Shown: in pieces, positions 54,243 through 62,356 of the stretch
Layout: every line of letters starts with the position of its first letter
Numbering within the stretch: position 1 is the stretch's first letter
Assembly: GCA_964623625.1 (NCBI GenBank)
Contig: CAZUUJ010000002.1
Coordinates: 35,243 to 99,242, forward strand
Source: CAZLGM01 sp964623625
GTDB lineage: Bacteria; Desulfobacterota; Desulfobulbia; Desulfobulbales; Desulfocapsaceae
Direction: 5' to 3'
DNA length: 64,000 nt
Position numbers and translations under genes: made by a program
Notes under the pieces: model-generated
Seen by the model: the letters and a program-made list of their open reading frames with translations, nothing else
Databases searched by the model: none
What the model was told of the DNA's origin: nothing

Positions 54243-55835
54243 CTAAGGGCTCAGGCGAGAAGATAGTTGTTTCCTCAACTGTTTGACCATGCGATCTTTC
54301 TTAAGAAGCATCTCATGGCCTTGGATACAGTGGATGACATATTTAGGCAGACGGCTGGGATTGTGTTTATACATTCCGAATAGCTGTTTCCAGAATTGGG
54401 AACGGATGGGAGATAGTACACCATACGTCCAAACGTGGAGCAGGAACAGTTTTATATCATACAACTGATGCGTAAATGGTGGAGAAGTGGTTTTGGGGAG
54501 CTCTTTACTGTTTTGCTTCCCCTTTTTCCGGGCCGTTGCCTGCCTTGTCGGTCGTACAGCCAGGCAAAACCGATAGATTCGTGCAAAGAAACGCGATGGC
54601 TCATAAAGCGTGTTGAGGAGTTCTGTGTGCTCGTCAATAATCTCCTCAATAGGACGGCTTGTGATAAAGTTGGGCAGGAGAATAACGTAATCTTCGATAT
54701 CACGGCGATTTGGCTCCGGCAGCAGCCGTCCTTCTTTTTTAAGACGTTCCCACAGCTTGGTTTTGGGCATAGCAGTCAGCAGGTTAGGTATAACGGTTGG
54801 GATGTCGGTTTGTTCGACAAACTTGCAGATCTGTTTGCCGGCACCAGCTTTTTCATTGTCAAAGCCGAGAATGAAACTACCGATGACCGATAGGCCATTT
54901 TTCTTTATGGCTGTAATTGACTCAACAAGAGGATTACGGATATTGTGATGTTTGTTCGTGGCGGTCAGCACCTGATCATCGATTGATTCAATACCGATAA
55001 GCACTTCACCAAAGTTTGCTGACGTCATCAGGTCGATCATCTCCAGATCCTGGCCAAGATCGGTTGTTACTTGAGTGATAAATACAAAAGGCTCATTGTG
55101 TTTTTTGTTCCAATCGATGATCTTTTTGCAGATAGCTTTGGCGTTGTTTCTATTGCCGATAAAATTGTCGTCGCATATAAACAGGTGTCCAAATCCTCCC
55201 AGCTCATAAAGCCGCTGTATCTCACTGATCACCTGGTCCGGGCTTTTCCAGCGAACGGTACGCCCGTAGATTGAGGCAATTTCACAGAATTCGCAATTGT
55301 AGGGACAGCCTCTGGTGGTTTGGATTGCGAGAGCTTGGTAATCTTTCAACCTGATGAGTTCAAACCGGGGTATAGGTGAGTTTTTAAGATCACAACGCTT
55401 TTCTGTTCGGATAAGTTTCCCGGTCTGCCCTTTGTTTATGGCGGTAAACAGTTCCTTCATGCTGGTTTCAGCCTCACCCCAGACAACATAGTCGCAACCA
55501 CTATCAAGCAATTCTTCCGGCACCAGTGAGGCATAAGGTCCTCCGCAGATCGTTGTCTTTTGCCGCTTCTTCGCTTCTTTCAGCAGAGCAAAAATGCCAT
55601 GTTTCTGCACATGCATACCGGAAAGCATAGCGACATCGGCCCATTCCCAGTCCTCCTCGGTCAAATTTCTGACGTTTAAATCAACAAGCCGGAGTTGCCA
55701 ATCTTCCGGTAGCAGGGTAGCCATTGCCAGGAGCCCGAGCGGGTAATGAAGTGCCTTGGCGATATGATGCTGAATGATGTCAGAAGACGTAAAGAAAGAA
55801 GGTGGAAAGCGGGGATAGATCAGGAGACTGTTCAT
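54243..55835 (-). CDS. B12-binding radical-SAM enzyme (HpnP-like, DUF4070)
   Basis: The 530-residue protein starts MNSLLIYPRFPPSFF. Its domain order equals that of its three paralogs: a cobalamin-type Rossmann domain (YPLGLLAMATLLP, TTICGGPYASLVPEELL), radical-SAM cysteines C177, C181 and C184 in TTRGCPYNCEFC, DDNFIGNRNNAKAIC, VLIGIESIDDQ and the DUF4070-like tail ending in FWKQLFGMYKHNPSRLPKYV. It is 6 bp from the paralog upstream in transcription order, and the two are most alike, which points to a recent tandem duplication. A radical methylation or other C-H chemistry on a lipid or glycan is expected; the substrate is unknown. Confidence 0.88.
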   Translation of the reverse strand: MNSLLIYPRFPPSFFTSSDIIQHHIAKALHYPLGLLAMATLLPEDWQLRLVDLNVRNLTEEDWEWADVAMLSGMHVQKHGIFALLKEAKKRQKTTICGGPYASLVPEELLDSGCDYVVWGEAETSMKELFTAINKGQTGKLIRTEKRCDLKNSPIPRFELIRLKDYQALAIQTTRGCPYNCEFCEIASIYGRTVRWKSPDQVISEIQRLYELGGFGHLFICDDNFIGNRNNAKAICKKIIDWNKKHNEPFVFITQVTTDLGQDLEMIDLMTSANFGEVLIGIESIDDQVLTATNKHHNIRNPLVESITAIKKNGLSVIGSFILGFDNEKAGAGKQICKFVEQTDIPTVIPNLLTAMPKTKLWERLKKEGRLLPEPNRRDIEDYVILLPNFITSRPIEEIIDEHTELLNTLYEPSRFFARIYRFCLAVRPTRQATARKKGKQNSKELPKTTSPPFTHQLYDIKLFLLHVWTYGVLSPIRSQFWKQLFGMYKHNPSRLPKYVIHCIQGHEMLLKKDRMVKQLRKQLSSRLSP

Positions 55836-55841
55836 GGACGC

Positions 55842-57452
55842 TCACGGATTCAGGTGTTGCTGAGGATTGGAAATAGAAGGGAACTTTTGGCTCAACTGTC
55901 TGATAACGACATCTCGTAGAAAGATCATTTCATGACCCTGGATGCAGTGGACAATGTATTTTCTCAAACGGCTCGGATTGTGTTTATACATACCGAATAA
56001 CTGTTTCCAGAATTGGACGCGTATGGGTGAGATAACACCATATGTCCAGACATGATGAACAAGAACCCTCAGATCGGCCAATTGATTCTTTAATGGTATG
56101 GGAGCAGCTTGCAGGTGTTTTTCAGCAGTTTGCTGCCCTTTCTCAAGAGCTATTGTCCGCCTTGTCGGTCGTACAGCAAGACAGAACCGATAGCATCGTT
56201 CAAAGAATGCAGACGGCTCATAGAGCCTATCCCACATACGGATATATTCCTCAGCGATCTCTTCGATGGGGCGGGCCGTGATAAAGTTGGGCAGCGAAGC
56301 GAAAAGTTCGCCGGTTTCGTGTTGATCTGTTTGAGGTGAAATCCTCCCTTCTTCTTCGAGCCGGTTCCAAAGCTCGGTTTGAGGCAATGCATTCAGCATA
56401 TTGAGCATAACGGTCGGGATATCGGTTTGTTCGACAAACTCACGTATCCGGTTACCGGCGCCTTTTTCTTCATTGTCAAAACCGAGAATGAAACTGCCGA
56501 TGACCGATAAGCCGTTTTCCTTGATGGCTGCAACCGATTGAGCAAGAGGATTGCGAATATTTTGATGTTTGTTGCTGTTGATCAGCGCCTGTTCATCAAG
56601 AGTTTCGATGCCGATAAACACTTCACCGAAATTCGCAGCGGTCATCAGATCAATCATTTCTAGATCCTGGCCGAGATCGGTTGTTACCTGGGTCAAAAAA
56701 CCAAAGGGTTCGCCGTGATCGCGGTTCCACCGGATGAGTTCCCTGCAGATGGCTTTGGCGTTGTTCCGGTTGGCAATGAAATTGTCATCGGCAATCAGCA
56801 CAGGCCCCCGTCCTCCCAACCGGTGAAGTCGCTCAAGCTCACCGATTACCTGATCAGGGCTTTTCCACCTGACCGCACGACCATAGAGGGAAGCGATATT
56901 GCAAAACTCGCAATTATAGGGACAACCTCTGGTTGTCTGGACCATAAGATTCAGGTAATCTTTCAAGTCGATCAGCTCAAAGCGCGGTATGGGTGAGTGT
57001 TTGAGATCACAGCGTTTTTCCGGTCGAATGATCGTGCCGGTCTGTCTCTGGCTCAGGTGACCAAGCAGTTCCAGCATACCGGTTTCCGCTTCTCCGCAGA
57101 CAACATAGTCGCAGCCGCCGGCGATTAATTTTTCCGGGACCAGCGTTGCGTAAGGTCCTCCGCAAACCGTTGTTTTCCGCCGCTGCTTAGCTTCTGTGAG
57201 TAGTGTTAGAATACCGTCCTGATGAATGTGCATACCGGAGAGCATAACCACACCGGCCCAGTCCCAGTCAGCTTCGGAGACGTTTTTAACGTTCAGGTCA
57301 ATAAGTCGGACCTGCCAGTCTTCAGGCAGCAGAGCCGCCACAGTCAATAGGCCGAGAGGATAATTGACCGTTTTTGCCGAATGATGTCTGAGGGTATTGG
57401 TATATGACCAGTAGGAAGGTGGAGAGCACGGATAGATCAGCAGACAGTTCAT
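55842..57452 (-). CDS. B12-binding radical-SAM enzyme (HpnP-like, DUF4070)
   Basis: The 536-residue protein starts MNCLLIYPCSPPSYW. It has the same plan as the paralog just downstream, with cysteines C177, C181 and C184 in TTRGCPYNCEFC and ADDNFIANRNNAKAIC. VFIGIETLDEQ follows, and the tail has FWKQLFGMYKHNPSRL. The last codons and stop lie in a copy of the dispersed 13-bp word TCACGGATTCAGG (55842-55854), so the repeat supplies the end of the protein (HLNP). It lies upstream of the duplicate and downstream of the alpha-oxoamine synthase, all on the minus strand, with 109 bp between this gene and the synthase gene. Confidence 0.88.
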   Translation of the reverse strand: MNCLLIYPCSPPSYWSYTNTLRHHSAKTVNYPLGLLTVAALLPEDWQVRLIDLNVKNVSEADWDWAGVVMLSGMHIHQDGILTLLTEAKQRRKTTVCGGPYATLVPEKLIAGGCDYVVCGEAETGMLELLGHLSQRQTGTIIRPEKRCDLKHSPIPRFELIDLKDYLNLMVQTTRGCPYNCEFCNIASLYGRAVRWKSPDQVIGELERLHRLGGRGPVLIADDNFIANRNNAKAICRELIRWNRDHGEPFGFLTQVTTDLGQDLEMIDLMTAANFGEVFIGIETLDEQALINSNKHQNIRNPLAQSVAAIKENGLSVIGSFILGFDNEEKGAGNRIREFVEQTDIPTVMLNMLNALPQTELWNRLEEEGRISPQTDQHETGELFASLPNFITARPIEEIAEEYIRMWDRLYEPSAFFERCYRFCLAVRPTRRTIALEKGQQTAEKHLQAAPIPLKNQLADLRVLVHHVWTYGVISPIRVQFWKQLFGMYKHNPSRLRKYIVHCIQGHEMIFLRDVVIRQLSQKFPSISNPQQHLNP

Positions 57453-57561
57453 TAACAGTGAATCATCTCTGGCTGTAGTTCATATTGAATCGTCAACAAA
57501 TGAATTCGGTATGTTCACATAGTTTCACACGTTCCGACCGTTCAACAGAACTATTTCCTGG

Positions 57562-58824
57562 CTAATTGGCAGGGGTTGATTCATTCTGCCTATATCCCGT
57601 GGTTTCGGGAAGATCATATTCATCGATACCGTTGATGATCTTACCTATGGTTTCTGCAGCCATGATAAGATCTTCTGGTTTATGGGCCGCGGTAAGTGAA
57701 GCCCTTAAAATGGCTTTGCCGGCAGGAACGACAGGGGGAACTACAGCGTGAATATAAAGCCCTTGCCCATGGCATGTTTTTGCGGCAACAGCGGCTTTCA
57801 TCGGGTCACCAACTAAGATCGGCACAATGGAGGTGGCAGAATCGCCTACGGAAATACCTTGTGAGATGAGTGTTTCTTTAAAGATACGGGTGTTGTCCCG
57901 TAACCGTTTGAGCAGCACTTTCCGTTCGGCTTCAAAAACGTCCAGTCCGGTGATTGCCGTACCGGCCATTACTGCGGACAGGGCAATTGAGTAGATAAAT
58001 CCTCGGGATTCGTGTTTGAGGTAGTTGATGATTTTGTCGCTGGCGGCGATATAACCGCCCGCTGCCGGTATCGATTTTGACAGGGTGGCCATGATGATAT
58101 CGATATCATCCGGGTTGATGTTGAAATAATCGCAAACCCCGCCCCCATTTTCACCCAGGACGAACATGGAGTGACATTCATCGACCATGAGATAGGCGTT
58201 GTACTGTTTGCAGAGATCAATAATACTAGGTATGTCGGCCAGTTCACCAGACATACTGAAAATCGCATCAACAACCACAAGCTTTCTCGGTGAAACGGGC
58301 AGGTCGGCAAGGATTTTCTCCAACCGGGCAAGGTCGTTATGCGGATATCGTATCAGCTTTGCTCGTGAATATCTGCCGCCGTCAATGAGGGAAGCATGAT
58401 TGAGCTTGTCACTGATGATATAATCCTTGTGACGGAGCAGGCAGCTGATGGTTGAGGTATTGGCCAGATAGCCGCTGGTATATATAATGGCACCATCTTT
58501 CCCATGAAGTGCTGCGATTTTTCGTTCAAGGCGTGAGTGAATTTCGGTTGTTCCAGCCAGAAAACGTGAACCGCTCATGCCAGTGCCAAACTGTTTGACA
58601 GTATCAATAGCGGCCTGGCTGATTTGTGGATGCTTGTTCAGGCCGAGGTAGGAGTAGCCGCCAAGCATTAGCATCCTGTCGTTTTCAGAAACAACCCAGC
58701 CATTGTCCAGCTCTTCATCGATTTCCTTGAACCAGGCATAAATCCCGGCCGCTTTCACACCCTCAACGTCCCATACGGTATCCGGCGGAAACGGGGGAGG
58801 GCTGTTATATTTTTTTGAGTTCAT
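57562..58824 (-). CDS. Alpha-oxoamine synthase (BioF/serine-palmitoyltransferase-type PLP enzyme)
   Basis: The protein is 420 residues. The PLP lysine is Lys250 in TLSKSIPAAGGY. Asp215 and His218 are in MVDECHSMFVLG, and His143 is in LNHASLIDGGR, equivalent to the cofactor-binding residues of AONS. TGMSGSRFLAGTTEIHSRLE (about 81-100) is the family's substrate-binding stretch. A lead of about 45 residues precedes the core. Family members condense an amino acid with an acyl-CoA or acyl-ACP: BioF with alanine, KBL with glycine, SPT with serine. With no biotin genes beside it, and a giant acyl synthase and GNAT acyltransferase in the window, a long-chain-base role is plausible but unproven. Confidence 0.88.
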   Translation of the reverse strand: MNSKKYNSPPPFPPDTVWDVEGVKAAGIYAWFKEIDEELDNGWVVSENDRMLMLGGYSYLGLNKHPQISQAAIDTVKQFGTGMSGSRFLAGTTEIHSRLERKIAALHGKDGAIIYTSGYLANTSTISCLLRHKDYIISDKLNHASLIDGGRYSRAKLIRYPHNDLARLEKILADLPVSPRKLVVVDAIFSMSGELADIPSIIDLCKQYNAYLMVDECHSMFVLGENGGGVCDYFNINPDDIDIIMATLSKSIPAAGGYIAASDKIINYLKHESRGFIYSIALSAVMAGTAITGLDVFEAERKVLLKRLRDNTRIFKETLISQGISVGDSATSIVPILVGDPMKAAVAAKTCHGQGLYIHAVVPPVVPAGKAILRASLTAAHKPEDLIMAAETIGKIINGIDEYDLPETTGYRQNESTPAN

Positions 58825-58849
58825 TATAGCCTGATAAAAGGGGGAAATT

Positions 58850-59059
58850 TTATTGTTTTCCTACAATAACCTCACCAATACGCGACATCAACTCTTTTTC
58901 CTTTTCCGGCCCCATCTGGTGGATCTGGACAATATCTTTCAAAAGGCAGATACCAACGGTGCAGGGGCCACAGCCTATATCGTATTCGGCCAGCAGATCA
59001 TTGAGAGCCGGATACTCCTCAATCAGCTCTTTCATCTGTTTGTTCATAAATTCTTCCAT
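58850..59059 (-). CDS. DUF1858-like small redox protein
   Basis: The protein is 69 residues, starting 9 bases after AGGAAGGA. It matches the short DUF1858-type helical domain: LIEEYPALNDLLAEYDIGCGPCTVGICLLKDIV. A CGPC pair plus another cysteine suits thiol redox or metal binding. Such domains accompany redox enzymes in anaerobes. It lies 26 bp downstream of no gene on its strand other than the DUF4412-like protein and precedes the oxoamine synthase by 25 bp, so the three may form one transcript. Confidence 0.75.
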   Translation of the reverse strand: MEEFMNKQMKELIEEYPALNDLLAEYDIGCGPCTVGICLLKDIVQIHQMGPEKEKELMSRIGEVIVGKQ

Positions 59060-59071
59060 GTCGGTTCCTTC

Positions 59072-59866
59072 CTATTGTTGCTTCATCTGCTTCATCTGTT
59101 CCATCATCTCCGCGGGAAAGTCTCCTGATTCCTGGAGCTGCCGCATCATTTCATCCATACTGGTTCCCTTGGGGCCCTTGCCCTGCAGTTCTTTCTGCAT
59201 GGAGTTATGCATTTTGTTGACGTCTATAACTTTGTAGTCGGCAGGGACGGTGAACGCACCTTTAGGTAGTTTGGCCCGTTTTTCGATCTTGATGATTTCA
59301 CTTGAAACGATACCGTTTTTTTCAACGCTTTTCAGTGAAAGTCCTAGTTCCAACGCTTTTTCAGTTAAAACTGTATTGGCCTGAATACAGGGATCATGCT
59401 GGATGCTGAGCTGGCGGCTCAATTCCAGCATTTTGGAATTGATGGACTGAATAAAAGCGTAAAGCGGTTCAAGCTTTGCATCTTTCATCGCCTTTTTAGA
59501 GTTGTAGAGCGAGCCGCAGAAACGCCCGTCGACGAAAAAATCGTATTTCTTTGTTTTATATCCGGCAATTTCAGGTCCATTACCCTTGTTTTCAATTGCA
59601 ACTTTGGTCTTGGATGTGCTGCCTTTTCCATCATCGGATAACAGCAGCTTCATTACCTGCCTTTCTGAATCCATCACGGAATAGGCGGTTCTGGTTTCGG
59701 GATCAATAATGGTGTAGTTGCCTTTGTCCGCTTCCATTCGGGCCTTTTTGCCATCGGAATAGATGCGGGAAACGGTTCCTTCGCTTTTGATTTCCACCAA
59801 AGTAGCCGCCAAAAGTGGAGATGTAAAGAACAGGAAAAGGAATGTCGTAATCAGTAATTTTTTCAT
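59072..59866 (-). CDS. Secreted DUF4412-like protein
   Basis: The protein is 264 residues from ATG 59866; GAGG nine bases upstream decides this over longer in-frame starts. It has a signal peptide (MKKLLITTFLFLFFTSPLLAA). The mature part starts with a beta-rich segment (VSRIYSDGKKARMEADKGNYTIIDPETRTAYSV) typical of DUF4412 proteins. FVDGRFCGSLYNSKKA is mid-protein, and a methionine/glutamine-rich tail ends EMMEQMKQMKQQ. It is periplasmic or outer-membrane linked; function unknown. The gene is 62 bp from the next secreted protein gene upstream. Confidence 0.65.
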   Translation of the reverse strand: MKKLLITTFLFLFFTSPLLAATLVEIKSEGTVSRIYSDGKKARMEADKGNYTIIDPETRTAYSVMDSERQVMKLLLSDDGKGSTSKTKVAIENKGNGPEIAGYKTKKYDFFVDGRFCGSLYNSKKAMKDAKLEPLYAFIQSINSKMLELSRQLSIQHDPCIQANTVLTEKALELGLSLKSVEKNGIVSSEIIKIEKRAKLPKGAFTVPADYKVIDVNKMHNSMQKELQGKGPKGTSMDEMMRQLQESGDFPAEMMEQMKQMKQQ

Positions 59867-59928
59867 AATTGTACCTCTGAATATGTGTAAAATTGAAAGT
59901 GGATTTGTACAAGAGGGATAAACAGGAG

Positions 59929-60366
59929 TTATCGGACCCGGCCCCCGCAAAACTTGCAGAATCTGGCATCCGGAGCATGGTCCATCGATCGACAGACTGA
60001 ACAGACTCTGACAGCCGGTTCCTTTTTCTCTTCAGGTTTTTCAGCTGTTTTGCTGGAAATCTCAGGCTGGCTCTGTTGGTCGGTTTCTTTTTTTAGAGGT
60101 TTCTGGTCTTCCGACGGTTTACCTTTTTTCTCTTCTTCCGAGGCATCCCCTTTTTTCTTGGGTGGGATGACCTCATATTCCCTCAGTTCTGCCAGGTTTT
60201 CCTCGGCATTGTGCAGGATCCTAAACATGGATTGGCCGGAACGGGTGCTTAATTCGCTATCTTTTTTATCTTTCGGTTTCCTTGGATAATAGTCCTGCGC
60301 AAAAGCCGGTTGCAGGCAGAAAAGCAGCAGGAAACAACAGATGGATATTTTCTTCATAGTAGTCAT
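59929..60366 (-). CDS. Secreted protein with zinc-ribbon-like C-terminus
   Basis: The protein is 145 residues, or 142 from ATG 60357, which fits the ribosome-binding site better. It has a signal peptide (ICCFLLLFCLQPAFA), a long low-complexity Lys/Glu/Pro-rich middle (about 65-120) and a four-cysteine end: CSVC in VRVCSVCRSMDHAP and CKFCG near the terminus. The cysteine spacing looks like a zinc ribbon, which is unusual for an exported protein. No family was recognised. It is likely co-transcribed with the DUF4412-like gene. Confidence 0.6.
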   Translation of the reverse strand: MTTMKKISICCFLLLFCLQPAFAQDYYPRKPKDKKDSELSTRSGQSMFRILHNAEENLAELREYEVIPPKKKGDASEEEKKGKPSEDQKPLKKETDQQSQPEISSKTAEKPEEKKEPAVRVCSVCRSMDHAPDARFCKFCGGRVR

Positions 60367-60420
60367 ACCTTTTTGATCTAGTTGAAGGCGATTTTAAACG
60401 TACTCGTTACACTTGCAGCA

Positions 60421-60456
60421 AACCCCGTCAATCTGTTTATTGTGATCGACGGGGTT
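60421..60456 (-). terminator. Hairpin downstream of nitroreductase gene
   Basis: AACCCCGTC (60421-60429) pairs with GACGGGGTT (60448-60456), and the stem extends inward to 13 bp with one mismatch. It lies 56 bp after the nitroreductase stop in the direction of its transcription. No T-tract follows on either strand, so it is only terminator-like. Confidence 0.4.
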
Positions 60457-60511
60457 GTGAGTAACTTTAACCTACCAGACAACAATACTTTTTTCTCGGA
60501 AAACCTGAATT

Positions 60512-61174
60512 CTATTTCATCCAGCTGGCTATCTCATCAACAGGGCTTCTGCTGGTTTTCAGACTGTTGACCGGCGATTCCATATCAGGATAACCGAGTG
60601 AAAGACCAAGGACAAGCCGCTTGGTCGTAGGAATTCCCAGGTGTTCCTTGGTCTGTTTGGCATAGTCTGTCGCAAAGGCCTGGGGTACGGTGGCAAGCCC
60701 CATGTCATGGGCCGCCAGCATCAGCGTCTGGGCATACAGTCCAAGATCGAAAAGCGACCAGGGGGAAAGAGAATCGTCCTGAAACAGGTAGACGCCATGG
60801 GGAGCTCCGTAAAAATTGAAATTGGCCTGTTTCGCCTTTTTGATGACACGGGGATCGCTCAGGTCAACCCCGGTCTTCTCGGCACGCCAGGCGAGAAGAG
60901 CATCGATGCGGGCCTGCTCTGCCGAGGGCCATGATCCTGGGGTGGGAAGGTCCGGGGTCGGCTCTTCGCCCGCTTCATAGAGATCTAGCATGAGCCGGGA
61001 AACCGATTCTTTCTTTTCACCGGAGAGAATCATAATCTCCCATGGCTGGGTATTTTTATAAGACGGGCTCCACCTGGAGATTTCGATGAGCTTTTCCAGT
61101 GTTTCCTGCGGTACCGGTTCCGGTTTGAATTTTCGGATTGACTGACGTGTTGTAATGCATTGAATGGTTTCCAT
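60512..61174 (-). CDS. Nitroreductase-family FMN oxidoreductase
   Basis: The 220-residue protein has AAGGAG upstream. TTRQSIRKFKPEPVP at the start binds the FMN phosphate. PSYKNTQPWEIMIL follows as the first FMN loop, and GLYAQTLMLAAHDMGLATVPQAFATDYA is the helix and loop at the dimer interface. GLSLGYPD precedes the C-terminal flavin contact. It should reduce nitro or quinone compounds with NAD(P)H. The natural substrate is not known. It is flanked by short genes of other kinds and is probably a separate unit. Confidence 0.85.
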   Translation of the reverse strand: METIQCITTRQSIRKFKPEPVPQETLEKLIEISRWSPSYKNTQPWEIMILSGEKKESVSRLMLDLYEAGEEPTPDLPTPGSWPSAEQARIDALLAWRAEKTGVDLSDPRVIKKAKQANFNFYGAPHGVYLFQDDSLSPWSLFDLGLYAQTLMLAAHDMGLATVPQAFATDYAKQTKEHLGIPTTKRLVLGLSLGYPDMESPVNSLKTSRSPVDEIASWMK

Positions 61175-61351
61175 GGAAAACGCTCCTTGTTGTTATGTCC
61201 TTCCTGTGTTCTCTGTAATAATAGTCGTTATCTTTCCTGACTGCTTTTTATTTGTTCGAGTTTTATAAAGTGGTTCAAATCTTTTCAGTAGCCCAGCAGG
61301 TCATTGCAAGACTGAAAGCCGTGGTAGGTATGGGTAGACTCCCATCTCATG

Positions 61352-62356
61352 TCATTTTTTCAGCAACTCGTTATACACTTCAACCAGCAGAACAAACTGC
61401 TCATGATCGCCCCCTTTGTCCGGATGCAGTTTTTTGGCTTTTTTCCTGAAAAGGCGGATCAGTTCTTTTTGTTCCAGTTTCTTCAGTTCCTTTTTCGATT
61501 TGCCGAATAGCGCATTAACCTGCTCATCGCTGACTGTAACTTTTTTCTTCGGCCATCTGAAGGCCCGATGATTGTACATGAACTGCCGGATGTATTCGTT
61601 GGCATGAATACCAAGGCCGAATTCATAATCAAAGAACATGATCAGATAGGGAATCAGATGTTCATTTAATGTGCTGCTATCCGTTTGATTTCCCCAGAAT
61701 CGTTTGTCTTTATTGAGTCAGCAGAGTTCCTTGACGAAAAACTCATCAATCTGATGCTGGTTGAGGCCCTCGGGCATAGAGGATGAGTAGGTCTGGGAAA
61801 AGTATCGTTGCAGATCGAAAACGGCAAAAACATATGATTTGAATTCAGCAGGTCGCAGAGAGAGTTCCTGTTTGCGGAAATAGAATTCCCGCTCATCCCG
61901 GCACTGGCCGAGCAACGGTCTACAGAGCTTGTCCGGCATCCGGTCGATCCTGGTCTGATCGACAGCCCCTAAACGAAGGTAATAGACCCGTCTTTTATCA
62001 AAAAGGTGAACCTGCTTTTCGATCTGTTTCTTTTCTTCCGGGCTAATAGCTGATCGTCTTGAATAGCTTCGGCCCCGAAAAATGGAAAGACGATGCCGAA
62101 CATCAAAGGGCAAAAAATCCCACAGCAGCTCTTCCAACAGGTCCGACGGATCTTTCTTGGTAAATTTGCCGATATCGCTCTCAAGCTTGCTTGAGAAATA
62201 GCAGAACTCATCATCAATCAGATGAACATAGTTGGTTGGGTTGACACCAAGATCAAAAAGGGTGCGATACCGGAAGATATCGGCCGATTCATCGAAAAAC
62301 GATTGTCTGATTGAGTAATGATTTGATCCGTTGATCAGGGTTCTGGCAAGGTACAT
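61352..62356 (-). pseudogene. DnaJ-domain protein gene interrupted by in-frame TGA
   Basis: The frame runs from ATG 62356 to the stop ending at 61352, 334 codons, with one TGA at 61718-61720 (codon 213). Before it are 212 residues with FDKRRVYYLRLGAVDQTRIDRMPDKLCRPLL and VFAVFDLQRYFSQTY. After it the same frame continues LNKDKRFWGN, then MFFDYEFGLG and a C-terminal J-domain with KKLHPDKGGDHEQF (HPD motif). The pieces form one family-like protein. The codon before TGA is Cys. The TGA could be a C-to-T nonsense change of CGA, or a readthrough/selenocysteine codon; no good SECIS-like stem was seen just downstream. The J-domain part alone could also be translated from ATG 61639. Confidence 0.8.

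Noticed and set aside
61675..61720. Selenocysteine insertion at the in-frame TGA of the DnaJ-domain gene
   Set aside because: Only a weak GATT/AATC stem was seen downstream, not a convincing bacterial SECIS. It is kept only as an alternative in the findings.
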